A stretch of 64,000 nucleotides of DNA from CAYYIS01 sp964470965 (GCA_964470965.1 CAYYIS010000001.1:1-64000); one strand, 5' to 3'. Shown: positions 46,100-56,546, counted from the stretch's first letter. Program-made: numbers and translations. The notes: generated by a model not told the origin, from the sequence alone.

Positions 46100-47149
46100 A
46101 TGATTGACTTATCAAAAATGTCGGGCGCTTCTCCGGAGATACAGACCGTACAGGCGGATCCCGGAAGATCATGGGCAAGACCTGCGGTTTTAGCCATCGA
46201 TGCGCCGCCGGATGATGAAACGGATCCCCAGCCGGATGCCCGTTGGCCGGCGGATGCCGTGCGCACCGGCGTATGTGGATCGGTTACGCCGAGGGTCGTC
46301 ACGCTGCGGGACGGCGGCTATCGAATGTATTACACACAGATTCTTCCGCGCGTAGGTTTCCCCGCGGGTGCCAACGACTACGATAACGCCTCGACCCGGA
46401 TTCTCAGTGCCGTTTCGTCGGACGGAGAGACTTGGACACCGGAGCCGGGGGTGCGCCTTTCGCCCCGGGACGGCGGCGCAGGGGAGTTTCGGGTGGTGTG
46501 CGGTGATGTGGTTCCCAGGGAGGATCTTTCAGGCGGCCTCCGGATGTATTACGAGTGTTGCACCGGTTCACAGGCGGTTTCCAATACAATCCGCAGTGCT
46601 ATTTCCGAGGATGGGCTCGTCTGGTCGATGGAAACGGGCGACCGATACAGCGGGGGTGCTTTCTCGTCACCCCGGATCGTGTTTTTGGAAAACGGGCAGT
46701 GCCGACTGTATTTCTATAAACGGGGCCTCGGGATCATCAGCGCCCTCTCAATTGACGGCGGTTTGACATTTTCCGAGGACCAAGGTGTCCGAATTCTTCC
46801 CGGCAAGGTATATGCCGCGTTTGCCCCCGAGATCATACGTCTATCAGGTGGTGGCTATGTCATGTATTACGCAGGCTATAAAGGGCCCCGTGAGGCCTAT
46901 ATTCTCAGGGCCACATCTGAGGACGGTCTGGTATGGCACAAGGAGAATACGCCAACTATTTCGCCCGATCCCGGAACATGGGACGGCACGAAATGTTCGG
47001 AGATGTGTGTTTTTCCGCTGTCTCCCCAAATTGACAGGCAGGATCAGCGCTATCGTATGGTTTACGAAGCGTGCGACGGGACGGCCATAGACAGACGGGG
47101 TGTCTGGCGGATCGTCAGTGTTACGAGTATCTCAGGTATGTCGACGTAG
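46100..47149 (+). CDS. five-bladed beta-propeller protein resembling glycoside hydrolase/sialidase folds
   Basis: A 349-residue protein with repeated blades of the form RMYYTQ, SSDGETWTPEPGVRL, RMYYECCTGS, SEDGLVWSMETG, RLYFYKRG, VMYYAGYKGP, SEDGLVWHKEN. The S-x-D-G-x-x-W Asp-box-like turns recall sialidases, and the open tunnel type of GH32/43/130-like propellers is possible. I cannot point to a catalytic acid pair, so enzyme activity is unproven. It may work on carbohydrates together with the CBM9-like protein upstream. Confidence 0.75.
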   Translation: MIDLSKMSGASPEIQTVQADPGRSWARPAVLAIDAPPDDETDPQPDARWPADAVRTGVCGSVTPRVVTLRDGGYRMYYTQILPRVGFPAGANDYDNASTRILSAVSSDGETWTPEPGVRLSPRDGGAGEFRVVCGDVVPREDLSGGLRMYYECCTGSQAVSNTIRSAISEDGLVWSMETGDRYSGGAFSSPRIVFLENGQCRLYFYKRGLGIISALSIDGGLTFSEDQGVRILPGKVYAAFAPEIIRLSGGGYVMYYAGYKGPREAYILRATSEDGLVWHKENTPTISPDPGTWDGTKCSEMCVFPLSPQIDRQDQRYRMVYEACDGTAIDRRGVWRIVSVTSISGMST

Positions 47150-47646
47150 CCGCCGTGCCCATTATTCGGTAGGTTTTCCGCGAATCTGATGCCGGGCGGC
47201 ACGTATTACATGTCCGTAGACTGCACCGTCCCGTCAACCGTCATGGTATGTGCGATAAGCAGAATGTGTGGACCTGTGAACCATCGGGTGGATCGGCCGA
47301 CTGCAATTTTGTTATGAGGGCCGGCGTCCGATCCTCATTCAATCAGACGGAATACGGGAGTTTGTCGATCTTTGCAGGTGAAGGCTTCGCTTACACTATA
47401 TTTATTTGAAATGAATGACGAAATGGCCGGATATTTCATGATTGGAAAGCGGGGTCGCCAGCGGGGGGGGAGGGACGTGATGCTGCCCTTTCTGACGTCG
47501 ATAAATAACAGGGCGGTAGGATGCCTATGCCGCAGAAAGCGACGTACCGACTTTCTGGCCGTCGGTGATTGGTTAACACACCTGGGAATATAAATCGGAA
47601 CCAACAAACAGGCACAGAAATCCTCTTCGTTGGGACAAAAGCTGTT
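47150..47646. other. Intergenic region without a supported gene
   Basis: I find no recognisable gene. A plus-strand frame from 47372 (73 codons) has no family motif. A run of eight G at about 47465-47472 is prominent. Confidence 0.45.
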
Positions 47647-48264
47647 ATGTCCGATAAAGAAACCTACATGATTCCTGCGCAGACACTCCGCATCGAACAG
47701 GAAATCAAACGCAGTCGATTTATAGCAACACTTGGGCATGCAGAAGATGCGGAGCAGGCGCAAGCGTTTATAGAAAGGGTTCGGGAGTCATACCGGGATG
47801 CCAGTCACAACACCTGGGCGTATATGGCGGGACCGCCGGGCAACACGCTGGCTATCGGTATGAGCGACGATGGAGAGCCGCGCGGAACCGCGGGCAGACC
47901 CATGTTGAATGTGCTGCAACAGAACGAAATCGGTGAGATAGTGGCGGTGGTAACAAGGTTTTTCGGTGGGACCAAGCTGGGCGCCAGAGGCTTGACAAGA
48001 GCTTATTCTGGTTCCGTCAGCATGGCGCTGGATAGGCTACCGCTTACAGTGCGTATGGTGCTGGTTGCCGTAAGCATCCTGATACCGTATCAGCAGGAAA
48101 ACCCGGTGCGCCACCTTCTGTCCGGTATGGGCCTGGAAATTGAGAAGGCAGCTTATCGGGATAAGGTGGCGCTTCATGTGAGTGTTCCTTCGCAACAGAT
48201 GGAAGAGCTCAAAAAGTGCGTTCGGGATGTGACATCGGGAACCGGTGCAGTAACCACAGGTTAG
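47647..48264 (+). CDS. YigZ/IMPACT family protein (UPF0029)
   Basis: ATG 47647 gives 205 residues; the frame is open further upstream without homology. The N-terminal domain has the hallmark stretch KRSRFIATL, SHNTWAYMAG, SDDGEPRGTAGRPML and VVTRFFGGTKLGARGLTRAYS, followed by the smaller DUF1949-like C-terminal domain. YigZ proteins are widespread, bind nucleic acids and relate to the eukaryotic translation regulator IMPACT, but their bacterial function is unsettled. It stops 12 bases before the SLC13 transporter, so both may share a transcript. Confidence 0.93.
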   Translation: MSDKETYMIPAQTLRIEQEIKRSRFIATLGHAEDAEQAQAFIERVRESYRDASHNTWAYMAGPPGNTLAIGMSDDGEPRGTAGRPMLNVLQQNEIGEIVAVVTRFFGGTKLGARGLTRAYSGSVSMALDRLPLTVRMVLVAVSILIPYQQENPVRHLLSGMGLEIEKAAYRDKVALHVSVPSQQMEELKKCVRDVTSGTGAVTTG

Positions 48265-48276
48265 CAGGATTAATCT

Positions 48277-49773
48277 ATGCGACTCACAAAAACGAATGTT
48301 CAGTGGCTAGGCCTGATCCTCGGTCCGCTATGTGCGTTTATGGCATATCTCCTGCTCCCGGAGACCTACCAGGATAGCGAAGGGGTGTCGGTCATGTTCT
48401 CCCACGCCGGACGGGCCACGGCGGTGCTGGCAGTTTGGATCGCCATCTGGTGGATGACCGAGGCGATCTCCATCTACGCTACCGCGCTGCTGCCCCTGGC
48501 GGTACTGCCCATGACCGGCGCTATGCCCATCCGTCAGGCCGCATCGCCGTACGCCAGTGAGTTGGTTTACCTGTTCATGGGCGGTTTTATCCTGGCGCTG
48601 GCCATGCAGCGATGGGGGTTGCACCGAAGGTTCGCCCTGTCGGCCTTGCGGTTGGTGGGTACGCAACCACAGCGGCTGATAGGAGGGTTCATGGGGGTTA
48701 CCGCTATCCTCAGCATGTGGGTCTCCAACACCGCAACGACGATTATGATGCTGCCCATTGCCCTGAGTGTGATCGAGCTGGCAAAAAATAAGGAAGCAGG
48801 ACAGCCGGATTCTAACGACAATTTTACGCCCTGTCTGCTGCTCGCAATCGCCTACGCCGCCTCGATCGGCGGTGTCGGTACGCTGATCGGCACGCCTCCG
48901 AACCTGTTCCTGGCTTCCTACATTAAAGACAATCTGGATCAGGAGATCAGTTTTGTTAGATGGATGGGCGTTGGCGTCCCGCTAGTAGCTGTATTCCTGC
49001 CGCTGGTGTGGCTGTTCATGACTCGTGTCATATTTCCGATTAGCAGCCCTGGTATCGAGGTTAAAGATACTATAACTGCCGAGGCATACCAGGACCTCGG
49101 TCCCATGTCCCGCGGTGAATGGGCGGTCCTCTTCGTGTTTCTGGCAACCGTGTTCGCCTGGATATTCCGACCGCTGCTTCTGCAGATAGAAATAGCCGGC
49201 GTGCGACCGCTCGGTGGTATGACAGATTCTGGCATCGCCATTATGGCCGCACTGGCGTTGTTTGTAATCCCGGTCGACATAAAGGATCGGGTGTTTGTGA
49301 TAGACTGGGGCACGGCGAAACAGCTGCCATGGGAAGTTCTAGTGTTGTTCGGGGGGGGCTTGAGTCTTGCCGCTGCCATAAGGGTGAACGGTGTGGGTGA
49401 ATATCTCGGTAATCAGGTTGGAAGCCTAGCCGGTATCCCGGACATGCTGTTGGTCGTCATTGTCATTACTATGGTAATTTGCCTGACCGAATTGACCAGC
49501 AATACCGCCACCACCGCTACAATGGTACCGATCTTGGCTGGCCTGGCGTCTGGGCTGGGTTTCCATCCGTTCACGCTGATCGTACCCGCCGCCATCGCCG
49601 CCAGCTGCGCCTTTATGCTGCCGGTAGCCACCCCCCCCAACGCCATCGTGTTTGGCTCCGGCTATGTTACCATGCAACAGATGATTCGGGCCGGGCTCTG
49701 GCTCAATATAATCGGGATAACAATTATCACAGTATTGCTGTATACGGTGATGGCCTGGGTGCTGGCGATTTAA
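48277..49773 (+). CDS. SLC13-family sodium/dicarboxylate (DASS) transporter
   Basis: A 498-residue membrane protein with the inverted-repeat DASS architecture. Two Ser-Asn-Thr substrate/sodium loops are visible: WVSNTATTIMMLPI in the first half and TSNTATTATMVPILA in the second. GTPPNLFLASY and VATPPNAIVFGSG are the matching hairpin-end motifs. Members import succinate, malate, citrate or sulfate with sodium. About 11-12 membrane segments are expected. ATG 48277 has an AGGA site 7 bases upstream. Confidence 0.95.
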   Translation: MRLTKTNVQWLGLILGPLCAFMAYLLLPETYQDSEGVSVMFSHAGRATAVLAVWIAIWWMTEAISIYATALLPLAVLPMTGAMPIRQAASPYASELVYLFMGGFILALAMQRWGLHRRFALSALRLVGTQPQRLIGGFMGVTAILSMWVSNTATTIMMLPIALSVIELAKNKEAGQPDSNDNFTPCLLLAIAYAASIGGVGTLIGTPPNLFLASYIKDNLDQEISFVRWMGVGVPLVAVFLPLVWLFMTRVIFPISSPGIEVKDTITAEAYQDLGPMSRGEWAVLFVFLATVFAWIFRPLLLQIEIAGVRPLGGMTDSGIAIMAALALFVIPVDIKDRVFVIDWGTAKQLPWEVLVLFGGGLSLAAAIRVNGVGEYLGNQVGSLAGIPDMLLVVIVITMVICLTELTSNTATTATMVPILAGLASGLGFHPFTLIVPAAIAASCAFMLPVATPPNAIVFGSGYVTMQQMIRAGLWLNIIGITIITVLLYTVMAWVLAI

Positions 49774-50513
49774 ACCACCTTGCAAAACTTCTTTGTGTTC
49801 GCCGATTCCTTGCCCCATAGACAGGTCTCTTTTCTGCAGAATTGTTCGTATCGAGGATCGATCGTACCGCGCCGTTTGGCCATATTGGACAACCGGTTTC
49901 CAAAACCCATGGTGTCACATCGTAATGTTGCGTTGCTCTTTCTGGTTACCTGTCCCTGCCAAGGCGTTTAAAATTTCCAGAATAGCCACCCCGTTTATAT
50001 GCTTCAATTCTTTCATCGGCCATCCACCTGTTGCACATCAATAAGTCGTCTTATATATTCCTTCAATGCACTAAGGAGGATTTTCGATGCCTCAGAAAAT
50101 ATCCGAATTCGGAAGCAAGAAACCGGGTCCTGCTCGAGAGCGACAATGGGTTCGTTACCTGTCGGGATCGGGATTCCCTACTAGATGAAGGCACGACTGC
50201 TTTCGGCGGTGCGGTGTCGTTAGACCCGGAAGATACCATGCTGCTAGTTCGTTCTTATGTGGACCAGCATAACACCAAATATGGTTGGTCACAGGCATCC
50301 TGCAACGCGCCTGCCAGGCTCTGGTGACGCCGCCAAAGGCCCAGAAATGTGCGGGAGTTGGAGAACGCGATCGAGCCGGCGGTTATCGTCAGCCGCGCCG
50401 CCGGGGCTTGAATCGGGTGGCGGGTGCGCCGAGGACCTGCCGGGCATAAAGCGCACCTCCCTCCAAACCGGTATGAAAAACCTGAGAACCCCGAGACAGG
50501 AGTGACCTCCGAC
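49774..50513 (+). other. Intergenic region with a decayed or very small gene
   Basis: At 50087 an ATG behind a near-perfect ribosome site (AAGGAGG) opens a 33-codon frame ending at 50188. The overlapping frame carries RDRDSLLDEGTTAFGGAVSLD and PEDTMLLVRSYVDQHNTKYGW up to 50327, which look like real protein. A one-base shift could have split a small gene. I do not recognise the family. Confidence 0.35.
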
Positions 50514-52496
50514 ATGGCCGACCATGCCTCCCCTTCCGGCTTCGTCACATTACGCTCCGGCCTGATCGGCCTCATGTTTTCTGTGGTTGTGGGCGTGGGC
50601 GGGCAGCATGTCGCCAACATCTTTAATGCGCCAAACTTTGCGTATACCCACCTGCCGATGTGTTTGCTCATCCCATTTATGGCGTTTATTCTGGCGCCTA
50701 ACGTCTGGCTAAAATCGATTTCACCTCATTATGCCCTGACGCCCTCCGAGTTGCTGGTAATTTTCTCCATGGGGCTCATCGCCTCAATCGTTCCGGACTG
50801 GGCCATGAACTGGTACCTGATGTCGGTAATCACGGCACCCCGGTATTATGCCGGTCCCGAGAATCAGTGGGAGAGTAAATTTTTCGAATTTCTGCCAGAC
50901 TGGCTCGTTCTGGAGCAAAACACGGCGCTGGGCTTTTTCGAAGGGATCGCCCCCGGTGGCGGGATCCCCTGGACGGAATGGGCCACGCCCATGATCTGGT
51001 GGTTTTCCCTGATCTGCGCCATGCTGTTCGTGGGCGCCTGCCTGGTAGTCGTACTCCGCAAACAGTGGGTCGAGTACGAACGCCTGCGGTTCCCCCTCTG
51101 CGAAATCTCGACGCACCTAATTGGAGCCGAAGGTGATGATGCAAACGCTTCGGGATGGCCCCCATTCTACCGGACCCGGATTTTTCAAGTCGGGCTTATC
51201 CTCTCTCTGGTCTCCGCAGTTTACAACTGTGTCACCTTCTGGACTGGCTGGCCTCATATCCCGATCATGGGGTCTGATGTGTTCACGATTACGTTCGCTC
51301 CCTCCTATCCGCCTCTGCCGGTGCGACTGAATGTCTTCAACTTGTGTTTCGCGTTCTTCATCAACGTGGAGATTCTGTTCAGTCTCTGGTTCTTTCAACT
51401 GTTCGGGATAATGCAGGCCGGAATGTTGAACAGAATCGGGATGGCCTCCACCACTCTGGTTCCGGGAGGATTGGTCTCTATACAGTTTGTCGGTGGCATG
51501 ATATTCTTCGTTTTATGGGGATTATGGATGGCGCGGAGACATGTCCGTGAAGTAATTGCTCATGCTTTTGGGCAGAGAACTACGCTGGATGACCGGGAAG
51601 AGATGTTTTCGTACAGGACGGCTGTATTCGGTCTGATCGTTGGCTTCCTGTATATCATTAACTGGTTGCACCAGGCTGGCGTCTCCATCCCTACAGTGTT
51701 GCTGTTTCTCTTCTTTCTGTTTATTTTTTACCTGGCCATGGCCCGAGTTCTGGCAGAGGCAGGACTCGTCATGGTCGATCTTCCCATCAACGCGCACCAG
51801 TTCACGGTCAGCATGATCGGCTCCGGAAATCTTTCAGTACCCACTTTGACAGGCATGACACTGACCAACGCATTCGCACGCAACTGGCGGACGTTTACCA
51901 TGATCGCCACCGCGCACGTCGCATGGTTCAAAGGGCATCTGAACAAGGTGTCAAGGGGGGCGGACCAAATCGGTAGAAGATGTGCAGGCGGGTTTTTCCT
52001 GTGGATCTGTCTTGCGTTCGGTGTCAGTGCCGCCTCGTCAATGATCTATCTGATCTATGCGGGTTATACCTACGGCGAGCAGAGCCTGCGCGGCGGAGCC
52101 ATAGGCAGCCTTGGGAACGGTTTCTATAACATGGCCGTCGCCTGGATCGATAACGCCACGAGGATAACAGAACTGGAGGTTGTTTTTCTGGGGTCCGGTG
52201 GTCTCATGACTTTCCTGATGATCATCTGCCGGTACCTGTTTTACTGGTGGCCCCTGCATCCTATCGGTTTTGTGGTGGCGGCCTCTGCGCCGATCCGGGT
52301 GGCTTTTTTTCCGTTCCTGCTCGCCTGGCTTATACAGGTAATCCTGCTACGAATAGGCGGCGTGCGTCTATATCGTCGTGTGCAACCCCTGTTTCTTGGC
52401 CTGCTCGTCGGATACATCGGCGGTGCGGCTATCACATACCTGGTAGACTGGTTCTGGTTCATCGACACGCCGCATCTGTATGAGAACTTCTTCTAA
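50514..52496 (+). CDS. large polytopic membrane protein (DUF6785-like)
   Basis: From ATG 50514 the product is 660 residues with about 14 hydrophobic segments. The region ALTPSELLVIFSMGLIASIVPDWAMNWYLM, PLIWW-type turn in EWATPMIWWFSLICAMLF, and RKQWVEYERLRFPLCEI resemble the DUF6785/DUF6784 proteins abundant in planctomycete-like and Latescibacteria-like genomes. The layout recalls oligopeptide-type transporters, but substrate and even transport function are unproven. CAGGAG lies about 11 bases before the start. It stands alone between two sizeable gaps. Confidence 0.8.
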   Translation: MADHASPSGFVTLRSGLIGLMFSVVVGVGGQHVANIFNAPNFAYTHLPMCLLIPFMAFILAPNVWLKSISPHYALTPSELLVIFSMGLIASIVPDWAMNWYLMSVITAPRYYAGPENQWESKFFEFLPDWLVLEQNTALGFFEGIAPGGGIPWTEWATPMIWWFSLICAMLFVGACLVVVLRKQWVEYERLRFPLCEISTHLIGAEGDDANASGWPPFYRTRIFQVGLILSLVSAVYNCVTFWTGWPHIPIMGSDVFTITFAPSYPPLPVRLNVFNLCFAFFINVEILFSLWFFQLFGIMQAGMLNRIGMASTTLVPGGLVSIQFVGGMIFFVLWGLWMARRHVREVIAHAFGQRTTLDDREEMFSYRTAVFGLIVGFLYIINWLHQAGVSIPTVLLFLFFLFIFYLAMARVLAEAGLVMVDLPINAHQFTVSMIGSGNLSVPTLTGMTLTNAFARNWRTFTMIATAHVAWFKGHLNKVSRGADQIGRRCAGGFFLWICLAFGVSAASSMIYLIYAGYTYGEQSLRGGAIGSLGNGFYNMAVAWIDNATRITELEVVFLGSGGLMTFLMIICRYLFYWWPLHPIGFVVAASAPIRVAFFPFLLAWLIQVILLRIGGVRLYRRVQPLFLGLLVGYIGGAAITYLVDWFWFIDTPHLYENFF

Positions 52497-52778
52497 ATTG
52501 ATGATTCCATGTTGTATATTGAAAATTGGAACTGGCATGCACATTTCGGTACCGGTACAACGGGATTGGAAAGGTAGTACAGGTTTGGAAATTCCTTGAC
52601 ACATGGACCGTACGGGATACTTTATTTCCATCTTCAACCGCTTCACGAAGCCGATGATAATAACTTAATAGGCATGGTCTATTTCTCTCTCGTGGTCGAT
52701 GATCCACCTGCTTGAACTTTTACGCCAATCGGTTCAAATTTTGGTGGATGAACCCGAATAATTTACGCCCCAGTCCTT

Positions 52779-54653
52779 ATGTTAAAAAATCCAGTAATCG
52801 GTGTCGGCACGTTCCAGGCTTCACCAAGGGCAAAAGAACTCGTAATGCAGGTTTTGAATACCAATCGCCTGTCTTACGGACCGATGACACAGCAGTTTGA
52901 AGAACAATTTGCCAAACTGCATGGATGCCGGTTCGGTGTGATGAGCAACAGCGGCACCAGTGCTCTACATGTGGCCCTGGCAACCCTGAAGGAAATACAC
53001 GGGTGGGATGATGGGGACGAAGTTCTGGTGCCTGCCGTCACCTTTGTCGCGACCTCAAATATCGTAATTCACAACAAGATGCAGCCTGTGTTTGTGGATG
53101 TCGAGCCTCAGTATTATGCTATAGACTCGGAAGCCATTGAGGAGAAGATAACTCCTAGAACTCGCGCCATAATTCCGGTACATCTTTTCGGACATCCTGC
53201 CGATATGGATCCGATACTGGACATCGCTTCCCGATATGGATTAAAGGTTATCGAGGATACGTGCGAGACAATGTTCGCCGGATATAAAGGGCGCAGTGTG
53301 GGCAGCATGGGCGACATCGGCTGTTTTTCCACGTATGTGGCTCATCTCATCGTAACAGGGGTCGGCGGCCTTAATACGACAAATGATGTGGAATATGCCA
53401 TAAAACTGCGGTCCCTTGTCAACCATGGACGGGATTCAATCTATCTGAGCATAGACGATGACGACGGCAGAACGCCGGAAGAACTGCGCGTGCTGGTGCC
53501 GCGTCGGTTTTCCTTTGTAAGCGTTGGGCACAGCTTTCGAGTAACTGAAATGGAATCCGCTCTGGGTCTTGCGCAACTCGAAGAGTGGGAGCCCATGATC
53601 GCAACGCGCCGATCCAACGCCCGGCGTTTGATGGGCGAGTTGTCCCCCTTTGAAGACAGAATACAGTTGCCGTCTATACGTCCAGACTGTGAGCATTCCT
53701 TTATGATGTTTCCCATTGTCCTTCGGGATCAACCCAAAGCGGATCTGGTCAATTATCTGGAAGAGCGTGGTGTGGAAACGCGCGATATGCTGCCCCTGGT
53801 CAACCAACCTGTGTACCGTGATTTGTTAAATTTGCGTGCTGCGGATTACCCGGTAGCCGACTGGATCACGCGGAACGGTTTTTATGTTGGGTGCCACCAG
53901 GATCTGATGGAATCGGATCTCGAGTATATGTCTGAACTCTTTGCCAGATTCTGGAAACCGCGTGCTTCAGGCGTTCAGAATCAGAAAGCACTGCTCGTGC
54001 TGATAGTTAATGACAAAACCCATGGGCTGGGTGAGGCGCTGGAATTGCTTCCGTTGGAATTGTTCGATGAAGTGGTTGCACTGACGGACCGGGTTTCCGG
54101 CGATGATAAAACGCAATTGGCACAGCAGGGAATTCCAGAAATACCGTATCGCACAAATGCTTCCTCGACCTTCTCAGAAATGGACGAGATGTTGTGTGAA
54201 AATATAATTTTCTATCCCATGGATGGAAGCCATGACGCCAGAGGCATCACGAAAATCCTGTTTAAGCTCGAAAACAGTTGCGACATGGTCATTGCCTCGC
54301 GTTTTCTCCCGGGTAGCGGCCGGCACGACAGGTATCAGCGGCTCCGGTACCGGAGCCTGGGAAACCGGTTGTTTACAACGCTCGCCAATATTCTGTTTTT
54401 CGGCAATCTCACGGATACACTCTGCCAGTTCCGGGGTATCAAGCACAACCGCCTTGAAAAGGAGGTTTTCACAGATTATGACGTGGAGCGCCTCTACCGG
54501 CTGTCCATCCGAGCTATGAAACAACGCTGGCACGTCGCCGAAATCCCCATAAATGAAGAAGTGGATCCGTCGCACACAAAGCAGCGACATGCCTGGGGCA
54601 ATGTATTCCCCCTGTTGGGCATCATATGGCGGGAATGGTTCCATAAGGATTAA
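52779..54653 (+). CDS. DegT-like PLP protein (active-site Lys replaced by His) fused to a GT2-like domain
   Basis: The 624-residue product joins two domains. Residues 1-393 are a DegT/DnrJ/EryC1 fold with the PLP-phosphate loop NSGTSALHVAL and Asp160 (VIEDTCETMFAGYKG). The lysine that normally binds PLP is His189 in FSTYVAHLIVTG. In ColD and the E1 dehydratase RfbH a histidine at this site gives 3-dehydration instead of transamination. Residues 403-624 resemble the second half of a DPM1-like glycosyltransferase 2 (YPMDGSHDARG, IASRFLPGSGRHDRYQRLRY, TDTLCQFRG), but its first strands are weak. A GT-C type gene follows 3 bases later. Confidence 0.85.
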   Translation: MLKNPVIGVGTFQASPRAKELVMQVLNTNRLSYGPMTQQFEEQFAKLHGCRFGVMSNSGTSALHVALATLKEIHGWDDGDEVLVPAVTFVATSNIVIHNKMQPVFVDVEPQYYAIDSEAIEEKITPRTRAIIPVHLFGHPADMDPILDIASRYGLKVIEDTCETMFAGYKGRSVGSMGDIGCFSTYVAHLIVTGVGGLNTTNDVEYAIKLRSLVNHGRDSIYLSIDDDDGRTPEELRVLVPRRFSFVSVGHSFRVTEMESALGLAQLEEWEPMIATRRSNARRLMGELSPFEDRIQLPSIRPDCEHSFMMFPIVLRDQPKADLVNYLEERGVETRDMLPLVNQPVYRDLLNLRAADYPVADWITRNGFYVGCHQDLMESDLEYMSELFARFWKPRASGVQNQKALLVLIVNDKTHGLGEALELLPLELFDEVVALTDRVSGDDKTQLAQQGIPEIPYRTNASSTFSEMDEMLCENIIFYPMDGSHDARGITKILFKLENSCDMVIASRFLPGSGRHDRYQRLRYRSLGNRLFTTLANILFFGNLTDTLCQFRGIKHNRLEKEVFTDYDVERLYRLSIRAMKQRWHVAEIPINEEVDPSHTKQRHAWGNVFPLLGIIWREWFHKD

Positions 54654-54656
54654 TGG

Positions 54657-56546
54657 ATGCGTTTTTTGATCGACAAATCCACCCGATCATTCGAACCGAG
54701 TGCCGGGGTGTTTATAATTGTCTGCGTGACCCTGATGGGGCTGGCATTGTACAACCTGGATAATGCCGCCCTGTGGTACGACGAAGCACAGACCGCTTTC
54801 GTGGCCAAAGGAGTGCTGGACACAGGTTGGCCTACGGCCCATGATGGACGGCAGTTAATTCCGGAAGTGAATGTTTTTTACAATGAGAATATGCTATGGG
54901 TGGAGCATCCCTGGTTACAGTTCTACATCGTGGCCATGGCATTCAAACTCTTCGGTGTTTCGCCCGTCACCGCCCGTCTGTTTTTTGTGCTGATCGGATT
55001 TTGCACTGTATTTTTCCTGTATAGAACCGTACACCGTGTGTACGGCACCGGTGTTGCCCGTCTCTCCTCCGTTTTGCTTCTGTTGTCGACGCCGTATATG
55101 CTGCATCTTCGGCAGTGCCGCTATTATGCCATCCTCGGTTTTGCGACCGTCTGGATGCTGTGGGCTTATCTCAAATTCGAACGGGGAGAACGCGGGGCAT
55201 TACCCCATCTTATTGCCGCTGCCGTGCTGACTTTCTACTGCAATGTTGCTTCATTTTTTGCGCTGATGGCGGGGATCACACTGTGGATTGTCGTCAAAGG
55301 GAGATATGCGGGGCGCTGGCGGGCGCTTATCACGATGTATGGTGTTATTTTCGTGTTCACGTTCCCATGGTTCATCTTTGCCGACCTGATGAGCAGGCGC
55401 GATACCCACGGAAGTTGGAGCGTCCTCGACATGATAAGCCAATTGGGGTACTATACGGTTGATATCAACGCGTATCTATTTCCCGTAGTGTTCCTGGTCC
55501 TTCTATCCGTATTCAATCTCCGGCAGAGGCTGAAACGCTATGAAATCGTCATTTATTTGTCGATACCCATCGTATATGTAGGACATACGATCGTTGCCGG
55601 ATTGCCGAATCCGCCGCTGTTTCTTCTCGCTTTGACCGGTGGTATTCTATTCCTGATGACAGCTGTCTGGGGTTATCGGATGGTGCACAAACTTGCTTTT
55701 TTGCAGCCGGTTGCCCCGCTGATATTCTTCCTTGTGATCGGGGGGATCATCGGACTCGCCACCGTTATTCCCATTGCGAATTTTCGGTACCTAGTGGGCT
55801 ATATTCCCTTGATATGTATTCTGGCAGCCCTGTTGCTGTACGCCGGGTGGCAACGCTCAAGAACGGTCGGTATCATCGTGGGCGCCTTATTTATTGGTAC
55901 TAACATACTGCATGCCCTGCCGTTAGCTATCGTCTCATGGCTGCCCGTGTCCTTTCAGGATCTTGAATTCATCACCAGGGCAGCTATTCCTCCTGCGATG
56001 ATGGAACGCATCACGGGACGATCACAGGATCAGATCTACAGAAACCTGGGGGCCTATCTTGCCTCCGTTGATTCCGTTACGGCAACCGCCGGACGTGCAA
56101 CGACGCCTTATTTCGATTACATCTATGAAGTCACGCAGCCTCGAAAAGGATCTGTGGAAGGCGTCGTGGCGTATCTACAGAAGCACGCCCGACCGGGTGA
56201 AACCATTTTTTCTGATTCAGATCGACTGGCTTTAGTATTCCATACCGATTTGAAATTAGAGTCTTACCCGATTACAACAGAAAAGATAGATGCCGACTGG
56301 GTATCTTTACGCCCGCACAGTTTTTACGAACATTTTTCTACATGGTGGATCCGTAATTTCTATGATGAAGTCCTGACGCCTTTTTATGATAAAATAGAAC
56401 TCGATTACCCGGACGTGCCAAATATAGATTACAACCAGCCAAGCCCTCGTTTCCATGAATTTTATCCTGACAGCGAGAACTATCCCCGGATGGTCGTATT
56501 TCGCCGTAAGAAAGGCCTCCCATCAGACGATCCCCCGTCACGGTGA
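54657..56546 (+). CDS. GT-C type membrane glycosyltransferase-like protein (ArnT/PMT-like)
   Basis: A 629-residue protein with about 10-12 membrane helices and a C-terminal soluble part. The first periplasmic loop has LWYDEAQTAFVAKGVLDTGWP, where the Asp-Glu pair (D42, E43) matches the catalytic acidic residue of GT39/GT83 enzymes that use polyprenyl-phosphate sugars. ATG 54657 is 3 bases after the upstream DegT/GT2 fusion stop, so they are one operon. Together they suggest making and then transferring a lipid-linked modified sugar on the periplasmic face. The acceptor is unknown. Confidence 0.85.
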   Translation: MRFLIDKSTRSFEPSAGVFIIVCVTLMGLALYNLDNAALWYDEAQTAFVAKGVLDTGWPTAHDGRQLIPEVNVFYNENMLWVEHPWLQFYIVAMAFKLFGVSPVTARLFFVLIGFCTVFFLYRTVHRVYGTGVARLSSVLLLLSTPYMLHLRQCRYYAILGFATVWMLWAYLKFERGERGALPHLIAAAVLTFYCNVASFFALMAGITLWIVVKGRYAGRWRALITMYGVIFVFTFPWFIFADLMSRRDTHGSWSVLDMISQLGYYTVDINAYLFPVVFLVLLSVFNLRQRLKRYEIVIYLSIPIVYVGHTIVAGLPNPPLFLLALTGGILFLMTAVWGYRMVHKLAFLQPVAPLIFFLVIGGIIGLATVIPIANFRYLVGYIPLICILAALLLYAGWQRSRTVGIIVGALFIGTNILHALPLAIVSWLPVSFQDLEFITRAAIPPAMMERITGRSQDQIYRNLGAYLASVDSVTATAGRATTPYFDYIYEVTQPRKGSVEGVVAYLQKHARPGETIFSDSDRLALVFHTDLKLESYPITTEKIDADWVSLRPHSFYEHFSTWWIRNFYDEVLTPFYDKIELDYPDVPNIDYNQPSPRFHEFYPDSENYPRMVVFRRKKGLPSDDPPSR

